DNA of 64,000 nt, from the NCBI GenBank assembly GCA_013398955.1, contig VWPU01014052.1, positions 1-64,000 of the forward strand, read 5' to 3'. The notes below the pieces were generated by a model. It was given only the letters and a program-made list of their open reading frames with translations. It was not told where the DNA came from and searched no databases. Each line of letters opens with the position of its first letter. The stretch's first letter is position 1. The translations under genes were made by a program, and so were the position numbers. Shown here piece after piece: positions 48,430 to 61,363 of the stretch. This DNA is from Callaeas wilsoni (lineage: Eukaryota; Chordata; Aves; Passeriformes; Callaeidae).

Positions 48430-51400
48430 ATTATTAAAAATGACTGGCAGCAATATGCCCTTCTGAAGCTGGCATACTTCTCTATTAGCTCTTCCACTTG
48501 CACGTAGGCACATACAGTCAAACTTGTGCAGCAGCCTGTCACATGCAATTTGTATTCTTTGTTTGAGAAGCAACCTATAGACAAAACTCATTTGCTTCTC
48601 CCTTTTGTGGCATTAAGCTGTTACTGAGGGGATTTCGGAGGCGCGGATGGGTTAGGCACCTGATTTCTGCTGACTTGAGTAGGAATCAAGGCATGTGCTA
48701 CTGCCTCTGGTGATTGAAAATCTCTCCACAGGTTTTGGCTCACTGAAAGCTTCTTCATTTTGTTTAGAAAAGGATGAATGAGTCTTAAAATGTGTGTGCT
48801 CTTTGGGGTGTAGGCCTTGTCTTGTTAAAGCTCTTAGGACTGTACCTCTTTCTTTTTTTCTTTTAATTTCTTTTAATAGCTGCTTGTTTTCTGAGGTGCA
48901 ACTTCGGCTTTCCCAGTGTTGACAGGGAGATTAATGGCCAGGATCCCAGTCGGTGCTGGGTTCTGCACCCCTGCCTGGGGTGCTGGGCTGGGAACAGTAG
49001 GTTCTGCCTGCTTTGCTCCCGCACAACACCTTCAAAGTTAATCTGCTTTTAGGCTGTTTGCACTCCCTTCTTGAACAATGTATGCTGTGTGCATTGTTTG
49101 CTTTTCAGACTTTTAGTCAAGCAGAAAGGCAACTTTTGCACTTACTTTGTGCCGAAAGCGATGGAAGTATTTTCCTCATGTTCATAACTGGACTCAGTAA
49201 TGAGCTTAACTGTTTAGTAACTGCTGTAAAATAAGCTCAGGGAAAGAGTTTAAAAATTACTGTAGTCTAGACACACACTGAAATGTACTTCTGCCTTACT
49301 GGGAGGTGGACAGGTATTCTGTAGGAAAGGGCAGCATGAAGGCTCTTTCACTAGGATTGCTAATGACAGGGCACAATAGCCTCACTGCTGCCTTATTAGC
49401 TCAGTATTACAAACATGTTTCATGGAGTCTCCATTAAGAGCATTGCCAGCTTACAACAGGTAGCAGGAGAAGCAAGGTCACCATTAAGGCCTTGACTCAC
49501 GGAGTTGTGGGGCAAAGCTCGCACCTTCTGCGGGCCGGGCAGGCAGCCGTGCCGTGCCAGGGGAGGAGGCTCGCCCTGGAGCAAAGGCAGGCAGCGTTGG
49601 TCCCACAGCCCTGAGGGCTGTGTCGGGGATAGACAGTCTTGTGGATAAGGCAGGAGACATAGCCTGATCCTGTGGGCGGGGATTAGAGCCAGAGGCTGAC
49701 AAAGGAGCGAACTGAACGAGTTGCTGTCTTGGCCATGCACCTTGCTGGATGGTGGCACCCTTTTGGGAAGTGCTGGTGAACCTCCCATCCTGACAGTCCT
49801 GGGCTACACTTGTGGGATGCTGTCTGCCCCCTCCAGGCTGGCTTTTCATGCCCTTCGCACACAGCTGATGCTGCTGGACTGGGGTCTTCCCTCAGCCTGT
49901 CCTCTTTCAGAAGCACTGGCAGAGCCTTTCCCTTCCATCCCGCTAGACAGACAAGTTTCAGCATGCCCCTTCTCCTGCTGCAGCAGCCTGGGGAGTGAGC
50001 CCTTTGAGGGGCTGGGGTACCACCGGGGCGGTGGGTGCACAGCCTGAGCCCCGGCCCCTCAGGCAGCCCCCTGACATGGTGTGAGCACGGTCAGGTGACG
50101 CCGTTGTGGCTTGAACGCTTGCTCACGTCCCCTTGGGTCTGGGCTCTAATCCTGGCTTGAAATTTTATATTGACAGAGTTAATTCCTGACTGCTTCAGAC
50201 TGCAGAAACTGGTCTCTGATAAGGCTGTGTTTAATAAGGATATTCGTGGTAAAGAGCTTTGTTGGCTAGACAGAGCTTTACCTTGCTGAGCTCTGCTCTG
50301 GCAGACGAGGAGAAGGTCCCCTCCCAGCGTGCTCCCTTCTTGCAGCCTGGCAGTGTGATGGAGTAGGAGACACAGTAGGGATGGGGGGCGATACCTCTTT
50401 CTTCCCCACAGAAAAATAGCCACAAAATATCTTTACACATTTGACTGGAAGCAGCACATGGAGCCAGAGTAAATGTACTGCTGCAGTAAGCCTAAACTCT
50501 TAAGTAAATGCCAAAATAAAGCAGCCTGCCTTACTTTTTCCACCTTACATAGCAGTTTCCAACCACATCAAGTGAAAAGTCTAGGTGGGTGTATAGTGTT
50601 TATCATCACTGAGTAATACACATTGCATTAGTTGGGACGTTTGTTTTGTACCTGACTAGTAGTTTAAAAATAGTTTTAGTGAGGGCAGGAAAGATTATTT
50701 AAGTTTATATTGCCACCTAAGAGATAGGAGTATGTTCCTGATTTGGGGAGGAAAGCTGGGAATGTAAGGAATACTTTTTTAAAATATTTTTTTTCCTTCC
50801 ATCTTCTACTACAACTGGAAGTGGGTTGAAAGGCAGACTGTGGAAGTGCAGTATCCAGCAGTGCAGTCTCACTTTCTGTAAGATCATGTCAGAGTGGTTT
50901 CTGTGCCTGCATTCATCTGCAGCAACTGCATCCTCCAGTATTTGAAAGTTGTTTACATAGGTGGTAGCAAAATTTTATGTCCAGAGCAATGAAAAATTGT
51001 AAGCAGTTTCACGTCCAAAAATATGCTGTCACTGGTACATGACCAAAGATGGATTGAGGACGTCCATGAAATTAGGGTGAGAGGCAAAGTTTGAGTCTAC
51101 CCTTTCTTTACAGCCTCTGAAAGTCAGAAATATACCAAACACAGATCCAGAGGATATGTGAGAGCTAGCATAAGGGGAATGCTGGTGCATCTGGAAATGC
51201 TGGACAAAGAAAACCTTGTTACCTTGTGGTGCCTTAGCTTTTGATGCATTCATTTCAGTCACAGGATGTTCAAGTTTAGCCAGGAGCTGGCAGCCAGAAG
51301 GACCGCGAGGCAGTTCACAGAGTGACTCAGTCTAGGCGAGCATGAAGAGTCATTCACATAAAGGTAACCTATTACAGTATTTTCATGGAAATTTTTTTCC

Positions 51401-53378
51401 CTGGGTTTTCATGTTTTTGTGGTAGTGCTTGGGTTTTTGTTCATGGTAATTTTCCAGTTGATCACTGCTTCCTGCCTTCTCTTCTACCTGGTCCTGCCTC
51501 TACCTCAGCAGAAGAGAGATAGAGGGCTTTTGTTTGCCTGGTCCAGTGCCTGGCTGTTGTTGGTGGCCAGGCAGTCTTACTTTTTCCAGGAGCTGTCAGG
51601 CAAAAGTATGGTCAATGTAAAAATTGTGACAGCATCCCTGTATTTCCTCTCCACCTCCCCACTCCTTTGCTGTCCGTGTTGGCATCATGGAGGATGGAGA
51701 AGCACCTGTGATGTGTGATTTAAGGCACTTGTCCTGCTGTTCATTGCTTGGTGCAATCCTGTTTCTGCAACCAGACAAACTCTAGGAACAACTATTTCAC
51801 TTGACCTTTTTTTCTAGAAAGCTGTGGTCTTGAGGCTGTATCACATGATGGTGGTGGTGTTTTTTTCCTAAATGAGAAAGGTAGGAAAAGCACTGTATTT
51901 ATTTATGCCGGCTTTTCTCAAGAGGGAGCTGAACAGGAAAGTTTCTGCTCTGAGTCAGGGTAGACAGATTTCTCCTTTGGATTGAGATTTACCAGTTTCT
52001 TATCTTGTCACTTGATGCCTGCTAAATTGCTGTGGAAGCACCAGAGTGAGGAGCTAGTGATCTTTTTTAGAAGTAAAAGAAATTTTAAAAATGAAGGATT
52101 AAATAATTTATTCTCTGAGGCTGAAATTACAGATATTAAGTGCTTTGTCGGTTTTATTGTTAGACAATCCTTTATTGTTTGTTACAAGTCATTTATTTGA
52201 GAAGGGCAAGAAGAAGGTCTGTAGCACCTTTTTGTTGGTAGAGATGAATTATCATGTTGTTTCTACTACTAATTCCTTTTCCCATACCTTTCTGCCTGCC
52301 TGCCTTCCCCCTCATTTGGGGCATAAGTGTTTGCCTCCAGTCACCTTAATAGAAACACCATGGTCTTGAGATAAATTTTTGCTTTTTCATATGCTATTAT
52401 TATGATTTTGTTTATTTATCTGGGTATGCAAAGATGAGAACAGCTTGCACAGATCTTGTAATCCTAACAATGAAAAGGGAGAAATTCAAAGAAAAAATAT
52501 CTTCAGGAAGAGAGGAGAAAATCATTATTGTCCAGCTTCACATATGTCTGTGCCTCACATGAGCAGCAGGGCAGTTTTGATCTTGGGGGCGCTGAAAGAA
52601 GCCTCAGGTGTCAGGATGCCTCAGGAGCCTCAGCTCCCAGCTTGGACATCCAGGATGCCTGAAGGTGTGCAGTGGCCTTGTCCCTGTCTTCCTGGCCCTC
52701 TATCCCCAGCATGGCATGCATCTCCAGCTGGGGATGGAGAGGGCGTATGCCCCAGTACTGGGATGGTTGCTTCAGAGATGTGTGTAGTGTTGGTTTAGTA
52801 TCAAAGTAGTTTTAAAAACGACCAGGCAGGCAAGACAGTGGCTGCTGGTAAAATAACTTTGGGAAGGTGCCTCAGGAGGGATTAAGGTACAATGCTGAAG
52901 CTATTAACTGGGAAGATGCTACCTCCTCAGCTTCAGGTTTTTTTGCCAGTGTTGAGGAAGAACAGATCAAAGGAACTGCCAAGAGTTAAAAAAACTCTTC
53001 AGGCAGAAAGTAGGCAGTTGTTTGAGAGCCACTCACCAGGATCAGACACCTGCCTGTAGGTTTGCAGGAGTCTCAGCTTCTCAGCAGATCCTGGAACATG
53101 TATTGGCATGGGACTGAGTTAGGAGAGACAAATATCCTCTTTTGAGTCAGCTTTAGAAAACATTACACTGCCTACCTTCTGTTAGTAGTAAATGATATTT
53201 GGATTTGAGAAAGCTGTTTCATGGGGCCACTGGCATCAGCAGCCAACAAGACTCCTCGAGAGCTGTGGTCACTGAGCCTCAGTGGGCACTTTTGGAGAGA
53301 GAGAAAGGATGCAGCCACACTGGGGAGTGTATCTGTTGCAGCCTGATGCTCTGTTGTACACTGACCCATTTTGTTTGC
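48430..53378. other. Intron stretch with a GC-rich islet, no gene seen
   Basis: Includes the GC-rich islet at about 49499-50110 (listed separately) and otherwise AT-rich sequence. FOXO consensus TTGTTTAC occurs at 50949-50956. CR1 similarity begins only near 53379; the bases before it are not recognised. Confidence 0.6.
49499..50110. other. Small GC-rich islet inside the intron
   Basis: GC-rich, with about nine CpG in the first 130 bases (49500-49630), unusual for this intron. Several overlapping minus-strand open frames (about 49420-49964) result from the composition; none has a recognised motif. It may be a methylation-free or regulatory patch or an alternative exon, but nothing in the sequence decides. 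Confidence 0.45.
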
Positions 53379-53564
53379 TGAAAGGTTGGTCAGGCTGCCC
53401 AGGAAAGTGGTGGAATCACTACCCCTGGAAGCATTAAAAAAATGTGTGGATGTGGCACTTAGGGACAACATGGTTTAGTGCTGAACATGCTGGGTTTAGG
53501 TTAGTGGTTGGACTTGATCTGGACTTAAGGCCTTTTCCAGCCTTAAGGATTCTGTGATTCTATG
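53379..53564 (+). mobile_element. CR1 LINE fragment, 3' end only, sense to the host gene
   Basis: Short CR1 3' fragment: GGCTGCCCAGGAAAGTGGTG (CR1 ORF2 end), GATGTGGCACTTAGGGACAA, ATGGTTTAG as the ORF2 stop region, then GGTTGGACTTGATCT, TTTTCCAGCCTT and a tail of ATTCTGTG plus ATTCTATG. Compared with the copy at 35200 it has the TTAGGGACA-type rather than TTAGTGCCA-type end, so it belongs to a different CR1 subfamily. A few bases before GGCTGCCC appear deleted. Confidence 0.9.
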
Positions 53565-56500
53565 ACCCCTGCATACCCCAGGGAAAGCAGTAAATCCTTG
53601 CTGGCCCTTGAGAAGGAGGATGCAATGAGACTTGTGCAAGTGAAGTTAGGCACCTCCCAGCCCTCCAGCAGCAGTGCTGCATCTTTTGTTTGAGGCAGTT
53701 ATGGCCACAGGTATCTGCACAGCCTTCAGCTTAAGACATGTAGCTCCAGGAGGCCTGAGCTTTTGCAGTCTCCTGTGAAGTCTCTCCTGCCTTCTCTGAA
53801 GGTTTTTAAAAATCTGCTTTTCCAGTGAACAAGAGTCTCAGTCTTTGCCCTTGTGCTTCCTCTCCTATCCCACTCCAGAAAAAAAGAGTTGCTTGGCTTC
53901 ACTGGCAGACAGTCTCTCATAAATCTCTATGGGCCAGATGGTTCTTAATTTATTGCCCACTTTACCCCACCAAATATTTTCACATTACTCCTGTTACTTA
54001 TTGGTCTGATTTTGTTATCCATTTTCCCATTCTTACCCAAATATTTATCCAAGGCCTTTCACACATATAAAAATCCTCAATTTAGGTGCATCAGTTTTGA
54101 AGAAGTCTATATCCTCTGCTTTGAGTGTGGTTTGTCCCTCTTGACTTTGATTTCTCCCTAGTAGAAATCTGTGTTGCAGAGGAATCTGTGGCTATTGAGT
54201 TGCCTGTTGCCTCTGCTCTCTTACTTGAACCAACAGCCTCTGAATTTAGGAGGCTTAAACTGTGTCCTTTCCTGGATCTCCCCTGCCACATGTCATTTCT
54301 TGTATGTGAAGTTGTTTATTTGGCTAAATTATGGCAGTCTCTCGCTTTTGCTGTCTCTGCAGACACATATGGTCCTGCTGATAGAGTCGTGTGTGTCTGC
54401 CTCAGATTTGTGGGCGACATTGGCATGTGCAGAAAGAAATGGGTGGAGTTGGCTGCACTGTACGGCGTGCAAGGCTCTGCAAAATCCCTATCTGTGGGAA
54501 TTGCTAGTCAGCTCTTATCAGTCACGTCCCGATGCAGTGAGTTGTAGAAATCAAATTAGCAGACAAGTCAATTGCTTACGTCAGTCAGAAGTTTTGCAGT
54601 GGGGATGATGTGATAGCCCAGGGCCCCTCACTGGGTTGCCTTCCTGGGTTTGATTACAAGGGCTCTAACAGAATGAAAACCTGACAGTGCAGTTTCGTTT
54701 CTGTTCTGCTTTTTGGTTTTCTTTCTTTCTTGCTCAAAACACTTTTTCTCACTGTCGTTTGGGGCAAGCAGAGCAGAGACTCTGTCCTTGCTGTAAAAGT
54801 AGAGAAAGCTCTGCCCTGTTATTTTATAAAACAAGTTGTTGTGGCATACCACATGGTTCCTCACATCACTCAGTAGTTCATTAGTCTGTCACTGTACAAG
54901 CATACTAAATGACAAGCTAAAAAACAGAAGACAGTACAACAGTCCATTAAAATTCATACAGGATCTCAAATATACAAAGTAAGGGATGTAAAAAGAAGCC
55001 GCCTGCTGTAAATACTAATATCTATAGATCTATAGTTGCATAAACTTAATGAAGAAGTGCTGTGCACCACCAAGCAGTGGATGGCTGCTGACAATTCCAC
55101 AACTGCCTGGGAATCCCTGTAGTTATTTATTTCCAGAGAGCTGCTACCACTTCAGGGAAAGGTCTCCTTCAGAAGCTCCAGCCTGTCATGTGAGCCTCTT
55201 CTCCTAAACAAACACCGTGGCTAACTTGAAATTGGAGGCAAGATCAATTACTTTCAAGCTCTCAGTGTCATGGAGTAACTAGACATGATGTTATTCATTT
55301 CTTGTGTCCAGGACAAAAGCAGTGGACCTCAGGCTTAACATTTTGGAGAGCTTTTTTTTTTTCCTGTGCTGCTTTCTCTGGAGTATTAACATCATATGTC
55401 ATTATATCCTCTAGTAATTCTTAACTTTCTTTGAAACTGCAAATGCCTACATCGGCAAACTGGGACTGAACTTCCCAAGCCAGGGGCAACAGGCAAGATT
55501 TTAGGTTTTAAGGGTAGGACTTCTGAGTAAAAGTATCAGAGCTCCTATCAGATCTTTCAACAACAAGTCCCAAATTCAGTTTCAGCTTCATCCCACCCTT
55601 TGCAAGAATATCTAGCCTTAAATGCAAAAAAAACTTAAGGCAATGGAAAATCCACCCCACCTTCAAGTGTGTTTTTAGAAGGTTAATTACCTTCACTGTT
55701 AATATATACATGCTATTCCTGCAGTGGTTTTGGGTTCCAAATACTTGGGCCTTGTTAAAGCTTTGTCTGCTATTAATATAGTCCCCAGCCTCCTCTACCC
55801 AAATCTGTAATAAATTAGTTTTCAAGGCTTTTGTCTGTAGCGATTCTAAAAATAATTTCTTATTGGAATCCAATTGAATCCAAGGGAAGCGAGGTGATAA
55901 TCAAATGATGTCACCCTCATGTCTTGCACTGCATCTCGCTGCCTGCCAAAACTAGCAACTGTTGCTATGTACCCAAGGGAAGGTGATACTCCCAGCCTTT
56001 TCTTGGTGCTGGAAAGCTCTCCTTTCCAGTGCTTGTCAGGCCTCTGGGAGCTGCTGATGTCTGTTCCAGGCTTTTCATTTTACCCTTATGTGTTGGGATA
56101 GTCACAGAGAAACACGGATCGTGTCCTGTAGGGTGCTTGGAATTTTTCCTCTTCCTGAAGAAGACCATTTCTATCAATCACTGCAAGTCTGGAGAAGTGA
56201 TGGGATTTAGCCCGTTAAATGCCTATGTTGCAGTGCTTGGGCTGTGGGGTGGAAACCTTGCTGCAGCATGTGTGGCAGTGTCCAAAAATCCATCTGACAG
56301 GACAATTGCATGACACCATGACATTTCCTGGACAGTTTATTTCTTTTTCTCAGTAGCTCCTCTGAAAACCTGGCTTATGGGACTCATCCCCCAGCTTTTC
56401 TCTAGGTACTTCCTGAAGTTAAAAATACCTCACCAGAAGAGCAGAGCTCATTGTCTTTTGACACATGGGGGTCCAGGAGTTCTTCAATAACAAACCAAAT

Positions 56501-58978
56501 CTTGTTGTCAGCAATAGGAAGGTGTAGCAGGTTTCTTCCCTCTCCAGTAAGGACCAGCATGAACTGGGGGATTCGGTATGTAGCAGATGACAGGAACATC
56601 AGCAGATGACATTCAACACATCACAGGGACCGGTTGTCAAGAAGATTATAGAGTTGTGGATTTTTTTTTCCCATGCTCTCCTAGCAAAATAATGCTGTTG
56701 AGGTGTCCCAGATCTGCTGTTGATAAGACTTCTTACTGGCAGTGTGTGCTCAAGGAAGGATAGATGCTCCTTCTGATGAGCATGTGGTGACTATTAATAC
56801 TCACAGGATTTCCACTCTGGTGATGTTACCTCATTCCCATTCGGGCTGCTCCTCTGCGAGGCAGAGTCCCAGGTTTGCAGAGACCTCTCCAACACCCCCA
56901 GTGTCACACTGACCTGGTCCTCTTTCGGTCCAAGCCTGGCCTTGCTCCCGTGTATTGGCCTTGTAGTTTGTGTGGAGTCACAAAATGTTGTGCCCTTTTC
57001 TGGCTCTGCCAGCTGGCCCCTTCCCCAGCGGGAGGGGAGCTGCAGATGCAAGGCTTCTCCATGCCTGCTTGTGTCTCCAGGTGAGTACCATGCACCTGGG
57101 ACTCCGGGTGGAAACCTGGGGGTGAAACAAGTCAAATGTTCATAAGGCTCCATCTGGTTAGTGCCAGTGTGTCTCAGCAGTCACTCCATGCCCTGTCTGC
57201 ATTTAAGAGAGATTGCTTACAGTTTTAGTCTTCATTTTACTATAGTTTTTATCTAAGCATGCAAGCTCTGTCTTTGTGGTTTTGGGCAGCAGAAGGGGGC
57301 TGAATCTCAGGCAGCCTGAGATACAATCCTGGACTTCATTTTTTATTTCAAACATGCATGGCTGCAAATAGCATTGTGCTGAGTTCCAGCAATGTCCTAA
57401 TTCCGTGGAGGGAGTGGGGAACAGAGAGGGGCACAGCAGAAGAAAGCACTCTGTGTTCACTGACTGGTGTACCAGAATGACAGGGTAGAGTTGAAGCACC
57501 GAGGCGTTTTATGGTGCTACAATTCCCTGAGACGCTTTCCCAGGCATGTACACTGTCCCAGTATGTAGAAGCAATCCAGAGCTAATTGACATGTAAGTGC
57601 CATGGGGGAGTAAAGTTATTTGAAGTTATTAAAGTTATTTTGTCTTTCACCAAGTGAAAAAAACCAAAGTTATCTAGGTGGAAAAAAGGAGACGGAGAAA
57701 AAACCAGCAGACTACCAAACTGTGACTCGTTCAGACTAGCTCGTGACAGTATCTTGAGGTCATCTATCCTGAAAGCCTTTGAAATTTGAAGACTATGGAC
57801 TCTTGTCTCTTGGCACTCTGCCGATTCCTTCTCCTCCTAGCAGATTCTGCCTAACAGTTGCCCTTTTTTTCCACTTTTAAATACCCTGAATCACGGAGCT
57901 TGCTCGTTTTCTTCATTCAGGTCTAAGGCCTTAAGGACTGTGTTGAAGTAATGAAGAGGACGGCATGTACTGGATGTTGGAGCCAAGGGAGAGGGGGTGT
58001 GGGCAGAGGGAAGAGATGACCCTGCTTCCAGGCTTTGGTCCTAATCCTGCAAACTTTTTCTCATGTGAAGAGTCCTACAGAGGTCAGCCAGACATTTTGC
58101 ACAAACAGCGACTTATTTGCTATTTGGCATCATGCTCGAATTATGCTTAAAGTAGTCATAAAAACATGGTCCGAGTTTGTGATAAGGCTTGGATGGGGTG
58201 CTTTAAGCCAACTCAACAGGGAATCTGCTGAAGACATGCATGGGATTAATTAAATAGAAATTTTGTGTGTTTGGCAAGCGTGGCTGGGTTTGGCTAAGCT
58301 TTAGGACTCACAGAAAGTGTGTCCCTAAAAACAGTCTATAAATGCAGTGTCCAATGTGCACTCTCTGGCATTGCCCTCAAGGAGGAAGGTTAGTCCAAGC
58401 GCACATGATCTTGCCAGGAATTATCTGCCCAGGTGGCCCAGTTCCCTGCATGCCAGTATCTTGTGCACTCCTGTGTTTGGCTATAGATCAGGAAGCGGCG
58501 TTCTGAACCACCCCATGGTCATGTTGCATTTGTGATTACATTGTTGGCTCTTGCAGTGGGAGCCATTTGTGGGGGCCTGAAAGTGCAAAAGCAGCTCCCC
58601 TGGTGCAGCCCTGAGCCAGGGCTCTTGCTGACAAACATGACCTTGGGTAAACAAACAAAAATTTCACCCTGTTGTGCTCTGATACCTTATGACTATATAT
58701 AGGGTCTCCTAATACAGAAGGCCTTGTCAGGTAGCTGCAGTTGATTTCCTGGAGAATCAGCTTCAGTCCTTACTTTTCTGCTGAACAGATATTTTCTAGA
58801 GTATGCATATATTTCTTAGATACTTCACTAAAATGCAACTTATTAAAACGCAGCTTGCAGCATGGAGTCCAACGTGCCCAACACTTCTGCGGTGTTGGAA
58901 GAAAGATGCTCCTCTGTACATAGAGCTTTAAGGTTTCTTGCTGTCCTGACTATAATTGCTTTTGACACACTCGTTTAA
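53565..58978. other. Intron stretch, no gene seen
   Basis: Mixed composition. Plus-strand frames of 140 and 145 codons overlap at 54125-54608 in different phases, a sign of chance. A 121-codon minus-strand frame (55508-55873) lies in AT-rich DNA and reads somewhat protein-like, but matches no family I know. FOXO consensus GTAAACAA occurs at 58647-58654. Confidence 0.6.
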
Positions 58979-58999
58979 GGGCAGTGGGGCGGGGAGGGG
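58979..58999 (+). other. G-quadruplex motif on the plus (sense) strand
   Basis: Four G runs (58979-58981, 58986-58989, 58991-58994, 58996-58999) with loops of 4, 1 and 1 bases fit the standard G3+N1-7 pattern. It would also be present in the FOXO pre-mRNA. Folding is not shown. Confidence 0.6.
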
Positions 59000-61363
59000 A
59001 CACAACTCTTCAGTGTGAGTTAAACAAGAGGAACCCCAGTGCTGCCTGCTCCAGCTCGTGCAGGCAGAGTGCCATGGGGGCAACAGCTGACGAAGATGGC
59101 AGCTGCTGCAGATGCAGGAAAAGATAAGTATGCAGCTGCTCCCTCCTGCCACCTTCCCCCTGTGTTGACGGCATAGCTGTTTGTCCTGCCGAATCGTTGT
59201 GTGGCTATCGCAACCCATCTCCCTGAAGACCCAGAGTATGGTGAAAGGCCAGGCTGCCTCCCAGCCTCTTACTCCTTATTTATGTATCACAGGAGGAAAA
59301 AACCTAGATGGAGATAGGCTGTTCAGGGTCATCCTGTTGTAGTTGTAATGATGGCAACAATTCACAGCTGAAGCATTTGTTTTGTTAACCTTATAAAAAG
59401 ATGCCATTAAATACTGTATTTAGCTCCTCAGGGGAAGTAGCCTAGTTTCTTTTTCATTTTCCTTTTCTCATCCCTGTTTTAGTGTTAGTGACTCAGCTGT
59501 CACTCTCCTGCGAAAGGGCTGCTGATGTTACAGCTGCGATTGGATGGCACCAAAAACCCATTTCTGCTGAAAATAATTAATATGGTGCATTTTCAACTCA
59601 AAAAGAGCCTGATAAAAAACTACTAGAAGGTTTTCATTAACTTCTGCAAGCTTTGAAACTTGCCTGTGAACAAAATTGGAAATTTCTGTGTGTCTCCTCC
59701 TGTTTATCCTTGTCAACAAGGCAAAGTCTGGCAAAAGCTGGTGCACATCTACCCTACACATTGAGGGCATTCCTATTCAAGCACGCAAAGTAGTTCACAT
59801 GCATTTAGACACGCAAAAAAAGCCTTTGCAGGTGAGAATCTCACTTTGCAACAGGCGCATGAGCAGATCCTTGTAAACAGAATTAGTTTCCACTAGCTCT
59901 GAAACAAGTCAAGCTGGAGATGAGTGTGGACTCTTCCATCTCATTTTTTTTCATTCCCCTTTTTCTAACCATAACCAGAAAGTAGCCTGGTTAATTTCTT
60001 TTTTTCTAGATATCTCATATCCTCTAAGCTTCAATCATTGGGGGGGGGGGGGGGGGCGGGGCAAGAAAAAAGATGAAGGAAATCAAAAGCACAAAGCTAG
60101 TTAGCCCATTTTATATTTTTCATATCATCTCATATTGCAAAAGTATTAACAGACCTGTCATAATGTATGTACGTCTCAGGATTCTTGGTGTAGTGGGTCC
60201 TTTCCCTTTCCAAAGGAGGGAAAATATCCCCATAAGTATTTGCTATTGCTCGCTCTTTTTGCCCTCATCTATTCGACTGCAACTTGAAGGTGCTTGTTTC
60301 TTGTGTACTCTGGTGATGAAAATGATACCTGGCATACTTAGGAGGCCTTGCATTCTTGAGCTATGAATGCTGTGAACAGTGTCATAAGAAAAAGATGATG
60401 TACAAAGGCATCATCATTCTTGGCATTGTCCTTTAAAATTTGCCCTGTATTTTGAACATGTCGGTGTTGAAAAAGAGCTTACTTCAAGCAGTGTAGTTTC
60501 CCTAATAAAAATCAGCAGTTTTCCCCTAAAAACCAAATGTGTCCACCCAACTCATGTGGGATCTGGGATAGTTTCTCTAAGAAGCAGAAAGTTATCTGAG
60601 AGAGAATGTATCTGGAGGAATTGTAGGGCCATCTCGGAGTCCAAACAGCTACTGCAACCCCAAAATGCATAGATTTTGATTCATCAAGTCAAAACTTCGA
60701 ATTTTCCAGAGTATAGGATGATATCTGTGAAGTTGCCTCAAGGCCTGTCCTGAAGGGCAGGGAAGACAAGGCTAGTTTGTGCTAGTGAATGAAACCAGAG
60801 CAAGTCTCTTGATTTTATTTTCTGAAGCATCTTTATTGAGTTAGTGCTTCTTTGTCTGCCTGTTGAGGCTGTAAACTTTCAAATGCAAGTGTCTTCTACT
60901 GGTGCAGTCCTTCCCACACTTGGAGCTCAACCAGACTGCATCCTACAGGGTAGATAATTTTTTTTCATAGTACCTGGTGACGACTCTTGCTGTTGACACA
61001 ATCAAGGTCCTAAAACCCATTGCCTTGTGGCTCCACAGCTGCCTCTGAAAATGGCATGTATGGAGCAATACAAGGACCCCATCATGGCCCAAGTGTTGGC
61101 CTCAGGAGGGATTACTCATGTGTACAGGTTCAAATCCAGAACGTGAAAAGGCTCCTCCACTCAGCATTCTGCTATTCAGGCTCTGGTGTTGGGGTGGGGC
61201 TTGAACAAAGCATCAAGTGTTGAAGCATTTTGACACATTCTAGCTTTAGGCGCAATATTCAGCACTTGAGATTATGATTATATCAATGACAGTGGTCTTA
61301 TTTTCTTAAACTAGGCAAACAGCTTTAAAAAAAAAGAGATGACTTTCATACTTGTGCATTTAC
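59000..61363. other. Intron stretch, no gene seen
   Basis: AT-rich with the G17 tract (listed separately). Small open frames only (up to 97 codons). A tRNA-like A-box/B-box pair at 61085-61137 was judged chance. Confidence 0.6.
60040..60061. repeat. G17 homopolymer plus CGGGG
   Basis: Seventeen consecutive G (60040-60056), one C, then four G. Far longer than any other G run in the window. It is capable of G-quadruplex formation on the plus strand and is prone to sequencing and assembly error, so its exact length is uncertain. Confidence 0.92.

Noticed and set aside
48238..48507. Open frames reading repeated FILFY / ILFYF
   Set aside because: Translation of the ATTTT microsatellite, not a protein.
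53172..53471. 99-codon minus-strand frame overlapping the second CR1
   Set aside because: Antisense to recognisable CR1 sequence. The CR1 reading on the plus strand explains it.
61085..61137. tRNA-like A box (TGGCCCAAGTG) and B box (GGTTCAAATCC) at tRNA-like spacing
   Set aside because: No acceptor or anticodon stems can be formed, and no SINE body or tail follows. Taken as coincidence.
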